Counted from the first letter of the stretch, positions 24,731 through 34,662 are shown. The stretch: 64,000 bases of DNA from Mammaliicoccus lentus (GCF_002902755.1 NZ_PPRS01000010.1:25648-89647); one strand, 5' to 3'. The notes: generated from the letters alone by a model not told the origin. A program made the numbers and translations.

Positions 24731-25588
24731 TTAAGCTTGGTTTGAAGTACCAAATTCTTGGATTTTACCTTGTACAGTTGCTTTAATCGCTTCACGAGCA
24801 GGTCCTAAATATTTACGTGGATCGTAAACTTCACTGTCGTTGTTTAACACTTCGCGAACTGCTTTAGCCGAAGCTATTTGGTTCTCAGTGTTAACGTTGA
24901 TTTTAGCTGTACCGTATGAGATAGCTTTTTTGATATCGTGTGTTGGGATACCAGTACCACCGTGTAATACTAATGGTAAACCAGTTGAAGCACCGATTTC
25001 TTCCATTTCTTTAAATCCTAAGTTTGGTTCACCTTTGTAAGGTCCATGAACTGAACCTAGTGCTGGAGCTAATGTGTCGATACCAGTTCTTTCAACTAGT
25101 TCTTGACATTCTTTAGGGTCAGCATAGATAACACCTTCAGCGATTACGTCGTCTTCTTGTCCACCAACTGTTCCTAATTCCGCTTCAACAGAAACACCGT
25201 TAGCGTGAGCATATTCAACAACTTTTGACGTGATTTCAATATTTTCTTCAAATGAATGATGAGAAGCATCAATCATAACTGAAGTGAATCCAGCATCGAT
25301 TGCTTCTTTACATTTGTCGAAACTTGAACCATGGTCTAAATGAATAGCTACAGGTACTGTAATGCTATAATCTTCAATTAATCCTTCAACCATTTTTACG
25401 ACAGTTTTGAAACCGCCCATATAACGTGCAGCTCCTTCAGAAACACCTAAAATAACTGGTGCATTTTCTTCTTGAGTAGCTTGAAGAATCGCTTGTGTGA
25501 ATTCTAAGTTATTTAAGTTGTATTGACCAACTGCATAACTATTTTCTTTCGCTTTAATTAACATTTCTTTCATTGAAACTAAAGGCAT
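24731..25588 (-). CDS. fba: class II fructose-bisphosphate aldolase
   Basis: A zinc-dependent glycolytic and gluconeogenic aldolase, 285 residues. Zinc and substrate residues are visible in [50 protein letters not shown] and KINVNTENQ. An extended minus 10 (TGG-TATAAT, 25638-25633 on the minus strand) and AGGAGGAAAC precede the start. Together with the Spo0F-like gene upstream it reproduces the Bacillus spo0F-fbaA order. Confidence 0.97.
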   Translation of the reverse strand: MPLVSMKEMLIKAKENSYAVGQYNLNNLEFTQAILQATQEENAPVILGVSEGAARYMGGFKTVVKMVEGLIEDYSITVPVAIHLDHGSSFDKCKEAIDAGFTSVMIDASHHSFEENIEITSKVVEYAHANGVSVEAELGTVGGQEDDVIAEGVIYADPKECQELVERTGIDTLAPALGSVHGPYKGEPNLGFKEMEEIGASTGLPLVLHGGTGIPTHDIKKAISYGTAKINVNTENQIASAKAVREVLNNDSEVYDPRKYLGPAREAIKATVQGKIQEFGTSNQA

Positions 25589-25673
25589 TGAGTTTCCTCC
25601 TATATGTGCAAGGCACGAATATTTACAAACTAATTATACCAAATTATTTTCATATTTGCATCTTTTGAAAGCC

Positions 25674-26027
25674 CTATCCTAAATGTTTTCTTACAATTTT
25701 CATAACTTCTTCAATTGTAAACGGCTTCATTAATACACCAGTTATATTGTCTTTAGTGAGCGTCTCTATATCTGTAGACGTTTGGAAAGCCGAAATGATA
25801 TAAACTGGAACATCTGGATTTGTTTCTCTTATTTTAAATAAAACTTTTTCTCCTGATATACCCGGCATTCTTTTATCTATAAATATAAGTTTATATTCAT
25901 TTTCGAGAAATTTATTTATACCTTCTTGGCCATTTTCAGCTGTATCAACATGATATTGATTTAACTCAAAAATTTCCTTTAATAATTGTCTTATATTTTT
26001 TTCATCATCTATAATAAGTACATCCAT
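25674..26027 (-). CDS. spo0F: Spo0F-like single-domain response regulator
   Basis: A 117-residue stand-alone receiver domain with no output domain. Acidic pocket Asp7-Asp8 (MDVLIIDDEKN), phosphoacceptor Asp51 (FIDKRMPGISG), Ser79 (IISAF) and Lys101 (GVLMKPF) are all in place and offset by a constant three from Spo0F Asp10/11, Asp54, Thr82 and Lys104. ATG 26027 follows GCGAGG; the frame runs to 26069 through less likely residues. Position beside fba, ywjG and pyrG is exactly that of B. subtilis spo0F. Since cocci of this type do not sporulate, its partners are unknown. Orthology is inferred from synteny plus sequence. Confidence 0.82.
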   Translation of the reverse strand: MDVLIIDDEKNIRQLLKEIFELNQYHVDTAENGQEGINKFLENEYKLIFIDKRMPGISGEKVLFKIRETNPDVPVYIISAFQTSTDIETLTKDNITGVLMKPFTIEEVMKIVRKHLG

Positions 26028-26087
26028 TGAAGATACCTCGCTTTTTATATAAAATAAATTTATTATCATTTAAAGGAGAATGCAATA

Positions 26088-26615
26088 GTGCTTAAAATTT
26101 TTAATACACAGCTGAACGGCATTTTTAGTAAAATAGATGCACAAGAAGAAGAAATCGCAATTGCTTCACAATTACTTATGCAAGCTGCTGGTGGTGAAGG
26201 TAAAATCCATATAAAAACTTTTGATGAGGCTAATCACCTTTCATCATTTATAACAGATAGCAAAGAAAGTTTGCCTCAATCTCAAACAATGTCTTCATTA
26301 ACAGATATAGATTCCATCGATACAACGGATCGCGCTTTATTAATTGCGCCATTCTTTACTGATGAATTAAATACTTGGATAGAGAAATTAACTGATAAAG
26401 ATGTTGATTTTGTTGTTATAGCGAATAAAGACAAAGAAAATAAGGCCCACGAAACTTTAATGCATTATATTGATTTATGTACACCACGACCAATCGTACC
26501 TACAGCTGATTACAGCAAAATTATAACACCACATATGATGGCAATAAATTACATACATTATATCATGTATGCTGAAATGTATGAGATTACTCAAGACTTA
26601 AATGAAGAAATATAA
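26088..26615 (+). CDS. ywjG: DUF2529 family protein (YwjG)
   Basis: A 175-residue protein starting at GTG 26088 (MLKIFNTQLNGIFSKI), 10 bases after AAAGGAG. The fold looks SIS-like (sugar isomerase type): EEEIAIASQLLMQAAGGEGK at the start, LIAPFFTDELNTWIEKL and DFVVIANKDKE later. The family is DUF2529, with unknown function. As in Bacillus, the gene is divergent from spo0F and points at pyrG, the one rightward gene in a leftward region. It is followed by the hairpin-unit array. Confidence 0.83.
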   Translation: MLKIFNTQLNGIFSKIDAQEEEIAIASQLLMQAAGGEGKIHIKTFDEANHLSSFITDSKESLPQSQTMSSLTDIDSIDTTDRALLIAPFFTDELNTWIEKLTDKDVDFVVIANKDKENKAHETLMHYIDLCTPRPIVPTADYSKIITPHMMAINYIHYIMYAEMYEITQDLNEEI

Positions 26616-26622
26616 TAAGCAA

Positions 26623-26774
26623 ATGTTGCAAGACAAACGCCACGTGCAACATAGAACGTCAGAATGTTGCTAGACAAGCGTCACGTGCAACATAAATTCT
26701 CCTTATTGACAAGACTATCGAGAAAAGTCAATAAGGCCCTCGTTATTGACACGTTTGGTGAGAAAAGACAATAA
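26623..26774. repeat. array of four inverted-repeat units, two families (A,A,B,B)
   Basis: Units start at 26623, 26664, 26703 and 26743, a pitch of 39-41 bp. Family A (26623-26652, 26664-26693) has ends ATGTTGC(A) and TGCAACAT around a 14-15 nt centre. Family B (26703-26734, 26743-26774) has ends TTATTGAC and G(T/A)CAATAA around a 16 nt centre. Family B is the reverse complement of the unit tandemly repeated at 47263-47456, and a degenerate A lies at 47224-47253. There is no coding signal, and the array sits between ywjG and the pyrG terminator. Confidence 0.85.
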
Positions 26775-26813
26775 CTTGCCCGATACAACCTAAAACTGAG
26801 AATCCTTAAAAAA

Positions 26814-26853
26814 GAAGAGTCTGGGACATAAATAATTGTCCCAGACTCTCTTT
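26814..26853. terminator. terminator of pyrG, probably bidirectional
   Basis: AGAGTCTGGGACA and TGTCCCAGACTCT form a 13-bp stem, flanked by AAAAAAG on the left and CTTTAATTT on the right, between convergent ywjG and pyrG. Confidence 0.92.
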
Positions 26854-26869
26854 AATTTAAAACCTATAA

Positions 26870-28495
<1,626 letters not shown>

Positions 28496-28504
28496 TTAAA
28501 AAAT

Positions 28505-28582
28505 AAAAAAGCTCCCACTTACATTAATTAAAATGTAAGATGGGAGCTATAGTTTATACGTTTGTCCTATTTAAAGGAGCCC
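28505..28582 (-). promoter_or_regulatory. pyrG reiterative-transcription attenuator and terminator
   Basis: The predicted transcript starts with GGGCTCC at 28582, and a terminator hairpin (GCTCCCATCTTACATT with AATGTAAGTGGGAGC, then six T, 28547-28505) ends just before pyrG. This is the layout of B. subtilis pyrG, where low CTP makes RNA polymerase add extra G residues at the GGGC start. That 5' G-run then pairs with the CUCCC of the terminator stem and lets transcription through. The mechanism is known in Bacillus and inferred here from the matching elements. Confidence 0.85.
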
Positions 28583-28589
28583 AAATAAA

Positions 28590-28617
28590 ATATTACCATC
28601 TTTTAATGAAAAGTCAA
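28590..28617 (-). promoter_or_regulatory. promoter of pyrG
   Basis: On the minus strand TTGACT (28617-28612), 16 bp, TAATAT (28595-28590), then 7 bp to the GGGC start. The minus 35 box adjoins the rpoE stop codon. Confidence 0.8.
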
Positions 28618-29145
28618 TTATAATTCTTCTTCTTCCTCTTCTTCCTCGTCGTCGTCTTCTTCCTCTTCTTCGTCAACGACTAACCCAGCTTCATCTAATT
28701 CATCTTCAACTTCTTCATCTTCTGGATCTGCAGGATCATTTAATCCTTCTTCATCATCTTGAGCGATTGTTATATCAACATCTTTAGTTTTATCTTCTTC
28801 ACCTAATAATGTGATGCCTGTATCTTCTTCATCATCTTCATCTAACACGTTGAATTTTTGAATAGTTGGTGCTATCTTCTCTTCGATATCTTCAACTGAA
28901 TACCAGTCACGAAGACCCCAAATATTCTCGCCTACACTTAAAAAGCGTCCATCTGTATTTAAATCTGTATAAAATTGTAGGATACGGTTTTCAATTTCAG
29001 AATCTTTATAATTACCGATACGTTTAAACTCATCAACCATGTCATATAAATTTGTTTCTTTGCTATTCTCACTTAAGTAAATATAAGCCATTTCTATAAA
29101 TGAATGTTCATCGACCATTTCTTTAGTAAAATCTTTTAATTTCAT
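28618..29145 (-). CDS. rpoE: DNA-directed RNA polymerase delta subunit
   Basis: An accessory RNA polymerase subunit of Firmicutes. The 175-residue protein has an N-terminal HARE-HTH domain (about 1-90: [20 protein letters not shown] and [14 protein letters not shown]) and a disordered C-terminal tail made almost wholly of Asp and Glu (from about 104, ending in runs of E). The domain order and tail are diagnostic. It lies directly upstream of pyrG, with its own promoter. Confidence 0.97.
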   Translation of the reverse strand: MKLKDFTKEMVDEHSFIEMAYIYLSENSKETNLYDMVDEFKRIGNYKDSEIENRILQFYTDLNTDGRFLSVGENIWGLRDWYSVEDIEEKIAPTIQKFNVLDEDDEEDTGITLLGEEDKTKDVDITIAQDDEEGLNDPADPEDEEVEDELDEAGLVVDEEEEEDDDEEEEEEEEL

Positions 29146-29197
29146 GCTTTACTCTTCCTTTCAACAATCGTACTATTGTCGCGCATTAATATTTATA

Positions 29198-29227
29198 ATC
29201 ATAACAGTTTACGATTATAATTGACAA
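29198..29227 (-). promoter_or_regulatory. promoter of rpoE
   Basis: On the minus strand TTGTCA (29227-29222), 18 bp, TATGAT (29203-29198), about 50 bases before the rpoE ATG. Confidence 0.6.
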
Positions 29228-29249
29228 GCTGATTTTTAGCAAATGTTTG

Positions 29250-30110
29250 TTAATAGTTAATATATTTCATCAACTTAATATAATCGTCAGCTTTTTGTAT
29301 TTCAACAAAGTTCGCTTTGTAACATAATGCTTTTAATTTATTGTTTGAACCAAACAGAGATATGTGCAACTCTTTCTTGTCTGGGAACTTCCTTCTTACG
29401 AAAGTACTAAGTTGTCTTAATGCACTTTCAGCTATACCTTCTTTTCTTTCGCTCTCTTCAACTTCTATACTTCGAATATCAAAGTTATCACTTTTATGTT
29501 CTAAAACAATAATGCCCACTTTTTTATTATCTTTCATTAAATGTATGTTTATAAATTCATTATCGTAGTCGTCATCATGTAATTCTAGTTTTAACGAAGA
29601 TACATACTTAGAATCTAAATCTAAATAATACAATCGTTCTTTGCCAAGTGGTCCTTCTTCTTTAGTTGCGGTATGCATGAAGCCTGCTCTTTCATACAAG
29701 TTCCATGCTGCCTCATTTTCAGCATCTACTACTAAAAATAAATGATCAAAATCAGGAAACACTAATTGTACATATTCAGGCAAATTCATCATGATTGTCG
29801 TACCATAACCATTACCTTGATATTTTTCATTGATTGAAAGTGAACGAATATACACAACATTTTCTGGTGTTTCATAACCTTCATGCTGATAATATTTATG
29901 TAAAACGAAGAAACCAACTATTTCATTGTCTCGATTAACTACGACATTTGGTCTTCTATCAGAATCTTGTATCGCTTCATCTAGAACTTCTTTAGGTAGT
30001 GAAGAATATACTTGTTGACGCTCATTTAATTGAAATTCAGATAGTGCTGTTCTCATACTTTCTTCAAATGGTTTAATAAAAATATCACCGAACTGTTTTT
30101 CTTTAATCAT
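29250..30110 (-). CDS. protein with two GNAT acetyltransferase domains
   Basis: A 286-residue cytoplasmic protein. The first GNAT domain (about 10-165) has the acetyl-CoA loop YQGNGYGTTIM and the later NEAAWNLYERAGF. The second (about 175-286) is shorter: ERKEGIAESALRQL and NNKLKALCYKANF. The second lacks a clean R/Q-x-x-G-x-G/A loop, so it may be a structural or substrate domain. The acyl acceptor is unknown. The gene lies upstream of rpoE, as a similar gene does in S. aureus. Its own start MIKEKQFGD follows a GGGGGGAT-like stretch. Confidence 0.82.
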   Translation of the reverse strand: MIKEKQFGDIFIKPFEESMRTALSEFQLNERQQVYSSLPKEVLDEAIQDSDRRPNVVVNRDNEIVGFFVLHKYYQHEGYETPENVVYIRSLSINEKYQGNGYGTTIMMNLPEYVQLVFPDFDHLFLVVDAENEAAWNLYERAGFMHTATKEEGPLGKERLYYLDLDSKYVSSLKLELHDDDYDNEFINIHLMKDNKKVGIIVLEHKSDNFDIRSIEVEESERKEGIAESALRQLSTFVRRKFPDKKELHISLFGSNNKLKALCYKANFVEIQKADDYIKLMKYINY

Positions 30111-30197
30111 TTACGATCCCCCCGTTGATTTAAATATATCATAACCAATTATAAGTTACTTCCGCAATTAAGAACCTTTTATTTATAAAATATGTAT

Positions 30198-30222
30198 GTT
30201 ATCTCTATAATTTTTAGGGTAC
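30198..30222 (+). promoter_or_regulatory. possible sigma-B-type promoter of the BCCT transporter gene
   Basis: GTTATC (30198-30203), 13 bp, GGGTAC (30217-30222). The minus 10 matches 5 of 6 of the SigB GGGTAT box, and the minus 35 is a weaker match to GTTTAA. An overlapping TATAAT (30206-30211) lacks a good minus 35. Confidence 0.35.
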
Positions 30223-30261
30223 TTGAATATAGACTGTTAAAGTTTAAAAAGGGGGAAAACA

Positions 30262-31866
30262 ATGAGTCAGTCGAATGAACAACCAGATAATCAGAGTAAC
30301 AAAACAACGTTAGTGTTCTGGGTATCCATGTCTATAATCATATTAATCACTTTATTAGCCGGAGTATTTCCTTCAGGCTTTGGAAAGTACGCCAATATTT
30401 TATATGGATGGATATCCAATAGTACGGGATGGTTATTCCTTATTATTGTATTTGTTTTAGATATATTTTTAATAGGGTTAGCTATAACTAGATTTGGACG
30501 TTTTAAGTTAGGTAGAGATGACGAAGAGCCAGAATTCTCATTCATATCATGGGTTGGTATGCTGTTTTCTGCAGGCTTAGGTGTAGGTATCGTCTTTTGG
30601 GGCGTTGCCGAACCGATGACACATTATTTAAAATCACCTCTTCCTAATGAAGTAGACGGTAGTACATTAGAATCAGCAAGATTAGCAATGGGATATACAT
30701 TTTTCCATTGGGGTATATCTCAATGGTCAATCTTTGCTATGGCTGGGCTAATCGTAGCATTCTTCCAATTTAGAAAAAGAAGAAATGGCCTAATTTCTAC
30801 TGCTATGGAACCAGTATTTGGTGAAGCTTATAAAAAGCCATATAGAAATGTCATTGATGTGTTAGCGATTGTAGCTACTGTTATGGGTATTGCTACTTCA
30901 ATCGGTTTAGGTATTATGCAAATCGGTGGAGGGCTTAATCATGTATTTGATATACCCAACAATAATTGGACTAAAATTATTATTACTATCATTATGACAT
31001 TAATATTCCTAGGATCTGCCGCTTCAGGCTTGAACAAAGGCGTAAAATGGTTAAGTAATTCAAACATTTTTATATGTTTTGCATTACTAGTATTCATTCT
31101 AATTTTAGGACCAACACAATTTATATTTGAAACATTCACAGTTGCAATTGGCGATTATATCACGAATTTTGTTCAATATAGTTTAAGATTAAATCCATAT
31201 GAAGGAGATAATTCTTGGATACAACAATGGACAGTGTTCTATTGGGCATGGGTGATTGCATGGTCTCCATTTATAGGTGGATTTGTAGCTCGTGTTTCTC
31301 GTGGTAGAACAATACGTGAATTTGTAATCGGTGTTCTAATTATACCACCACTTATCTCAATGAGTTGGATTGCGACATTCGGTGGAACAGCAATGTATCT
31401 TGTTATCAATAAAGGTGCAAGTATAGCAGAAGATGTTAAAGGTGATTACACAGTAGCACTCTTCTCATTATTATCACACTTCCCTCTATACGAGTTCACA
31501 AGTATACTAGCGATTATTTTAATTTTCTTATTCTTAGTTACGAGCGCTGATTCAACTACATTTATTCTTTCAAGTATGTCGGACAGAGGCTCAATTACAC
31601 CACCATTCAAATACAAATTAGTTTGGGGTATACTGATTGGAGCTATATCAGTCGCAATGACGTTAGCAGGTGGTTTAGAAAGCTTACAAACTGCTTCCAT
31701 CGTCGCCGGTCTTCCATTCGCATTCATACTCTTTATGATGATATTCTCTATCATGAAAGCATTACGAAGAGAGCCTACTAAGCATTTCAAAATGACTTAT
31801 ATCGATGACGACACAGATTTTTCTAAATCATTAGAAGAACGTGAAGACGAAGAAAATAAAAAATAA
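30262..31866 (+). CDS. BCCT family glycine betaine/choline/carnitine transporter
   Basis: A 534-residue secondary transporter with 12 membrane helices, importing quaternary ammonium osmolytes. Family motifs are visible: FSAGLGVGIVFWGVAEPM in helix 3, and the Trp-rich WTVFYWAWVIAWSPFIGG with the following RVSRGRTIREF. The C-terminus is charged (DDDTDFSKSLEERE), as in osmoregulated members. The exact substrate cannot be read. OpuD/BetT/CudT-type uptake of betaine or choline is likely. AAAAAGGGGG precedes the ATG. It is monocistronic with a strong terminator. Confidence 0.92.
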   Translation: MSQSNEQPDNQSNKTTLVFWVSMSIIILITLLAGVFPSGFGKYANILYGWISNSTGWLFLIIVFVLDIFLIGLAITRFGRFKLGRDDEEPEFSFISWVGMLFSAGLGVGIVFWGVAEPMTHYLKSPLPNEVDGSTLESARLAMGYTFFHWGISQWSIFAMAGLIVAFFQFRKRRNGLISTAMEPVFGEAYKKPYRNVIDVLAIVATVMGIATSIGLGIMQIGGGLNHVFDIPNNNWTKIIITIIMTLIFLGSAASGLNKGVKWLSNSNIFICFALLVFILILGPTQFIFETFTVAIGDYITNFVQYSLRLNPYEGDNSWIQQWTVFYWAWVIAWSPFIGGFVARVSRGRTIREFVIGVLIIPPLISMSWIATFGGTAMYLVINKGASIAEDVKGDYTVALFSLLSHFPLYEFTSILAIILIFLFLVTSADSTTFILSSMSDRGSITPPFKYKLVWGILIGAISVAMTLAGGLESLQTASIVAGLPFAFILFMMIFSIMKALRREPTKHFKMTYIDDDTDFSKSLEEREDEENKK

Positions 31867-31872
31867 AAAATA

Positions 31873-31920
31873 TATACACTTTCACATAGAAAATTTGAAT
31901 TTCTATGTGAAAGTGTTTTA
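31873..31920 (+). terminator. terminator of the BCCT transporter gene
   Basis: ACACTTTCACATAGAAA pairs with TTTCTATGTGAAAGTGT, followed by TTTAATTT. Confidence 0.92.
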
Positions 31921-32025
31921 ATTTATACTTAACTTTCTTATCATTATATTTATAGTATAATGAATAATAATTTATGTCGTTATATTATTAAGGTACAAAC
32001 GCATATTATAATAAGGAGTACATTC

Positions 32026-32649
32026 ATGAAAATTATTCAACCAAAAATAAAGAAAGAATTTGAATATGAACCTGAAGAACACTATACACTATTACAATCT
32101 TCTTATGATTTATATTTTAACAAAGCGCATATTGAATTCGATGAAGACACAACGCAAATGGATACACTATATTTTAACCAATGTACGTTTGAATCTATTG
32201 ATTTTACAAAAATACATGGGCTTGACCTTGTGTTTCATGGCTGCGACTTATCAAATTGCCAGTTTGAAGACGCTTCATTAAATAGAATACAATTTAAAGA
32301 TTGCCGTATGATTGGTGCGACATTTACTGACTTAACACTTAAACATGTCCAATTTTCAAATTGTCAGTTAAAGATGAGCCAATTTGTTAATTGCCAATTT
32401 AACCACGTTTTATTTAATGATAATCAAATGTCTGAAACTTACATATCATTCTGTAAGCAAAAAGCTCTTGAAATTAAAGATTGTAGTTTAACTTCATTAG
32501 AAGTAGTAGAAACATCTTTAAATGGCGTTGATTTATCATCAAATGAAATAGAAGAACTTGTAATACAGCCTACAGATTTAAAGGGCGCTACTGTTTCGGA
32601 ATACCAAGCCTATGACATACTCCCTTTATTTGGAGTCAAGGTAACTTAA
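32026..32649 (+). CDS. pentapeptide-repeat protein
   Basis: A 207-residue protein whose middle (about 45-185) is built of five-residue steps of the form (F/L)xxC/x(x), for example FNQCTFESIDF, FHGCDLSNCQFEDASLN and FKDCRMIGATF. This is expected to form a right-handed quadrilateral beta-helix. The repeats are Cys-rich and begin with F or L more than with A(D/N)LxX. Some pentapeptide proteins mimic DNA and protect gyrase, but no evidence ties this one to that. ATG 32026 follows AAGGAG; the longer frame to 31960 is unlikely. It lies 18 bases before a TrmB-like regulator gene and is probably co-transcribed with it. Confidence 0.8.
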   Translation: MKIIQPKIKKEFEYEPEEHYTLLQSSYDLYFNKAHIEFDEDTTQMDTLYFNQCTFESIDFTKIHGLDLVFHGCDLSNCQFEDASLNRIQFKDCRMIGATFTDLTLKHVQFSNCQLKMSQFVNCQFNHVLFNDNQMSETYISFCKQKALEIKDCSLTSLEVVETSLNGVDLSSNEIEELVIQPTDLKGATVSEYQAYDILPLFGVKVT

Positions 32650-32667
32650 AGTTAAAGGATGATCAGC

Positions 32668-33438
32668 ATGAATAAAATGATAGATTTATTAAAACAATTT
32701 GGTTTAAGTGAATATGGATCAAAAGCTTATATTTATTTAGTACAAAACCCAGGTATTACTGCATACAAATTAAGCGAACTATCAAGCGTACCCAATTCAA
32801 AAATTTATGAATCATTAAATAAATTAGAAGAACAAGGACTTGTATACTATAATTTACAAAATCAAAAAAAGTTTTATTATGCTATTTCACCTAAACAAAC
32901 AGTAGAATTATTTGAGAAGAAACAAAATAATGCATTGATTCAATTAGAAGAAGAAATGGATAAATTAAATATCGCAAATCAAAATGACGCAATACAAATA
33001 GAAGTTTTAACAAACGCATCAAACATATATAGTAATATTTCAGAAACGGTTAAAACTGCAAAAAAGCAAATAACTGTTTCTATTTGGCCAGATATATATG
33101 AAGTCATAGACAAAAATGCGCATAAAGATATTCATATCCAAGGAATGACTTTTCAAGTAGATAAACCAGGACACGATTTAATCAATCACAGATATACCAA
33201 TTATGTTCAAAGCTCATTGACCCTTAAACCATTTATCGTAATCATCGATAATCAATATATGATTTACGGTCAAACACCAGATGATGATATGCGTGCGTAT
33301 ATCAGTCGAGATAGTACGCAAATTAAAATGATGAAAGATTACATTTGGCACGACGTTCTTGTGAATTTATATATAAGCAAGTTCGAAGAAAATATAGAAG
33401 ACGAAATACCCCTTAAGAGAAAAAGATTTTTCTCTTAA
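32668..33438 (+). CDS. TrmB-family winged-helix transcriptional regulator
   Basis: A 256-residue protein. The N-terminal TrmB winged helix (about 1-80: LLKQFGLSEYGSKAYIYLVQ, SSVPNSKIYESLNKLEEQGL) is followed by a short coiled coil and a C-terminal ligand/PLD-like domain (about 100-245: ITVSIWPDIYEVID, KPFIVIIDNQYMIYGQTPD). TrmB proteins usually sense sugars or other small metabolites. The ligand is unknown here. ATG 32668 fits AAAGGATGATCAGC. The coding end runs into its own terminator hairpin. Confidence 0.8.
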   Translation: MNKMIDLLKQFGLSEYGSKAYIYLVQNPGITAYKLSELSSVPNSKIYESLNKLEEQGLVYYNLQNQKKFYYAISPKQTVELFEKKQNNALIQLEEEMDKLNIANQNDAIQIEVLTNASNIYSNISETVKTAKKQITVSIWPDIYEVIDKNAHKDIHIQGMTFQVDKPGHDLINHRYTNYVQSSLTLKPFIVIIDNQYMIYGQTPDDDMRAYISRDSTQIKMMKDYIWHDVLVNLYISKFEENIEDEIPLKRKRFFS

Positions 33439-33446
33439 GGGGTATT
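33409..33446. terminator. terminator overlapping the end of the TrmB-like gene
   Basis: CCCCTTAAGAGAAAAA and its complement TTTTTCTCTTAAGGGG form a long stem whose right arm contains the TAA stop codon, followed by TATTTTAAT. The last nine codons are thus part of the hairpin. Confidence 0.85.
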
Positions 33447-33511
33447 TTAATGGAAAAATTATTTTACTACGTCGGGATGTAGTAACTACCTAAGTAGTTA
33501 GTAATAATGTA

Positions 33512-34045
33512 TCAAACTATCTTCCCACCGTCAACACGAATCGGTAAATATAATTTCTTTAACTTATGACCATTACGGTCGAGGTAAGCTAGTTCTAAAT
33601 CATTTTCTCCATCAGGATCTATTGGTGTATATCTAAATGTAACGTGTCCCTCATAAACATTATGCTTATCAAAGTATGGTCTATCCGGCACAAGTCTTTT
33701 ACCTTTTTTCGTTTTAAATTCATCAGACTGTTGTAAGATTTCATCATTAACACGTAAAAATAAACTTGCATAAATATTATTATAATATTTATCTGGATAG
33801 GCATCCTTTTTAACTACTTTGATATCAGCACTTAAAAATATCTCTTTATCTTTAACTTTATAACTCAAATTACTAAATTTCATTGTTCCAAAAGTTATAT
33901 TATGCGTTTGATTAAGTTTAATTTTCTCTTCCTTAAATTCATAATCTTGAAATTCTGCGTTTACTTTACGATACTGAATGAATCCTAATATAACGAGAAC
34001 TACAAATACAATTAAAGAAGATAATAGAATTACTTTATTTTTCAT
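33512..34045 (-). CDS. hypothetical membrane-anchored protein of the ABC exporter operon
   Basis: A 177-residue protein with one N-terminal membrane anchor (about 5-23, VILLSSLIVFVVLVILGF) and an extracellular beta-rich domain with repeated FRYTP and ELAYLDRNG-like strands. I do not recognise a family, though it resembles small exported domains such as DUF4352. There is no lipobox Cys. It overlaps the ABC ATPase gene by 4 bases and is the last of five co-directional genes. It could be an accessory or substrate-capturing protein, which is inference from position. Confidence 0.6.
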   Translation of the reverse strand: MKNKVILLSSLIVFVVLVILGFIQYRKVNAEFQDYEFKEEKIKLNQTHNITFGTMKFSNLSYKVKDKEIFLSADIKVVKKDAYPDKYYNNIYASLFLRVNDEILQQSDEFKTKKGKRLVPDRPYFDKHNVYEGHVTFRYTPIDPDGENDLELAYLDRNGHKLKKLYLPIRVDGGKIV

Positions 34046-34662
34046 TCTAATGCACCTGCTTCTATATGAACAACCTCATCTACAACACTTTCTATGTCTT
34101 CAAATTGATGTGAAGCAATCAGTATTGTACATCCTTGCTGTTTTAATTTTTCAAAGATTTGAACAAGTTTCTCAATACTCTTTCTATCCAAAGCATTGGT
34201 AGGTTCATCTAAAACAATTAACTCTGGTTCCCCCATTAGCATTTGAGCGATACCTACTTTTTGTTTCATACCTAGTGAATATTTTCTAACTTTTCTTTTA
34301 TCTTTATAATCTAATCCAAGTTCTACTAAATATTTAGTCATTTCATTGATATCTGTTATTCCTTTTAATGCAGCTACTAATTTAAGATTTTTTAAAGCCG
34401 TAAATTCAGTTATAATGCTTGGTTTTTCTATAAATACACCGACTTTAAGAGGGTATTTTGAGCCAAATTTAAGCGGTTCATTATTAATCATTACTTGCCC
34501 ATCAACTTTAATCAATCCTAATATCGCCCTTAAAAGCATTGTCTTGCCAGAACCATTACGTCCTTTAAATCCATAAACTTTTCCACGCTCAATTTCTAAA
34601 TTAATATTTTTAAGCAATTGATTGCGTTGGTGTTCTTTTGATACATCTATTAATTTAATCAT
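34042..34662 (-). CDS. ABC transporter ATP-binding protein
   Basis: A 206-residue ATPase with Walker A GRNGSGKTMLL (about 34-44), signature YSLGMKQKVGIAQ, Walker B LIVLDEPTNALD and switch His in LIASHQ. It is short and of the ABC-2 exporter type (bacitracin/lantibiotic resistance or ABC-2 multidrug branches). It overlaps the permease gene upstream and the anchored protein downstream by 4 bases each, so it is tightly coupled. Substrate unknown. Confidence 0.92.
   Translation of the reverse strand: MIKLIDVSKEHQRNQLLKNINLEIERGKVYGFKGRNGSGKTMLLRAILGLIKVDGQVMINNEPLKFGSKYPLKVGVFIEKPSIITEFTALKNLKLVAALKGITDINEMTKYLVELGLDYKDKRKVRKYSLGMKQKVGIAQMLMGEPELIVLDEPTNALDRKSIEKLVQIFEKLKQQGCTILIASHQFEDIESVVDEVVHIEAGALE

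Noticed and set aside
26623..26774. CRISPR-like array reading of the hairpin units
   Set aside because: The spacer-like gaps are only about 8-11 bp, the repeats fall into two families and are inverted, and no cas gene is present in the window.
28618..28830. GAA/GAG-rich low-complexity DNA at the end of rpoE
   Set aside because: It encodes the expected acidic tail of the RNA polymerase delta subunit.
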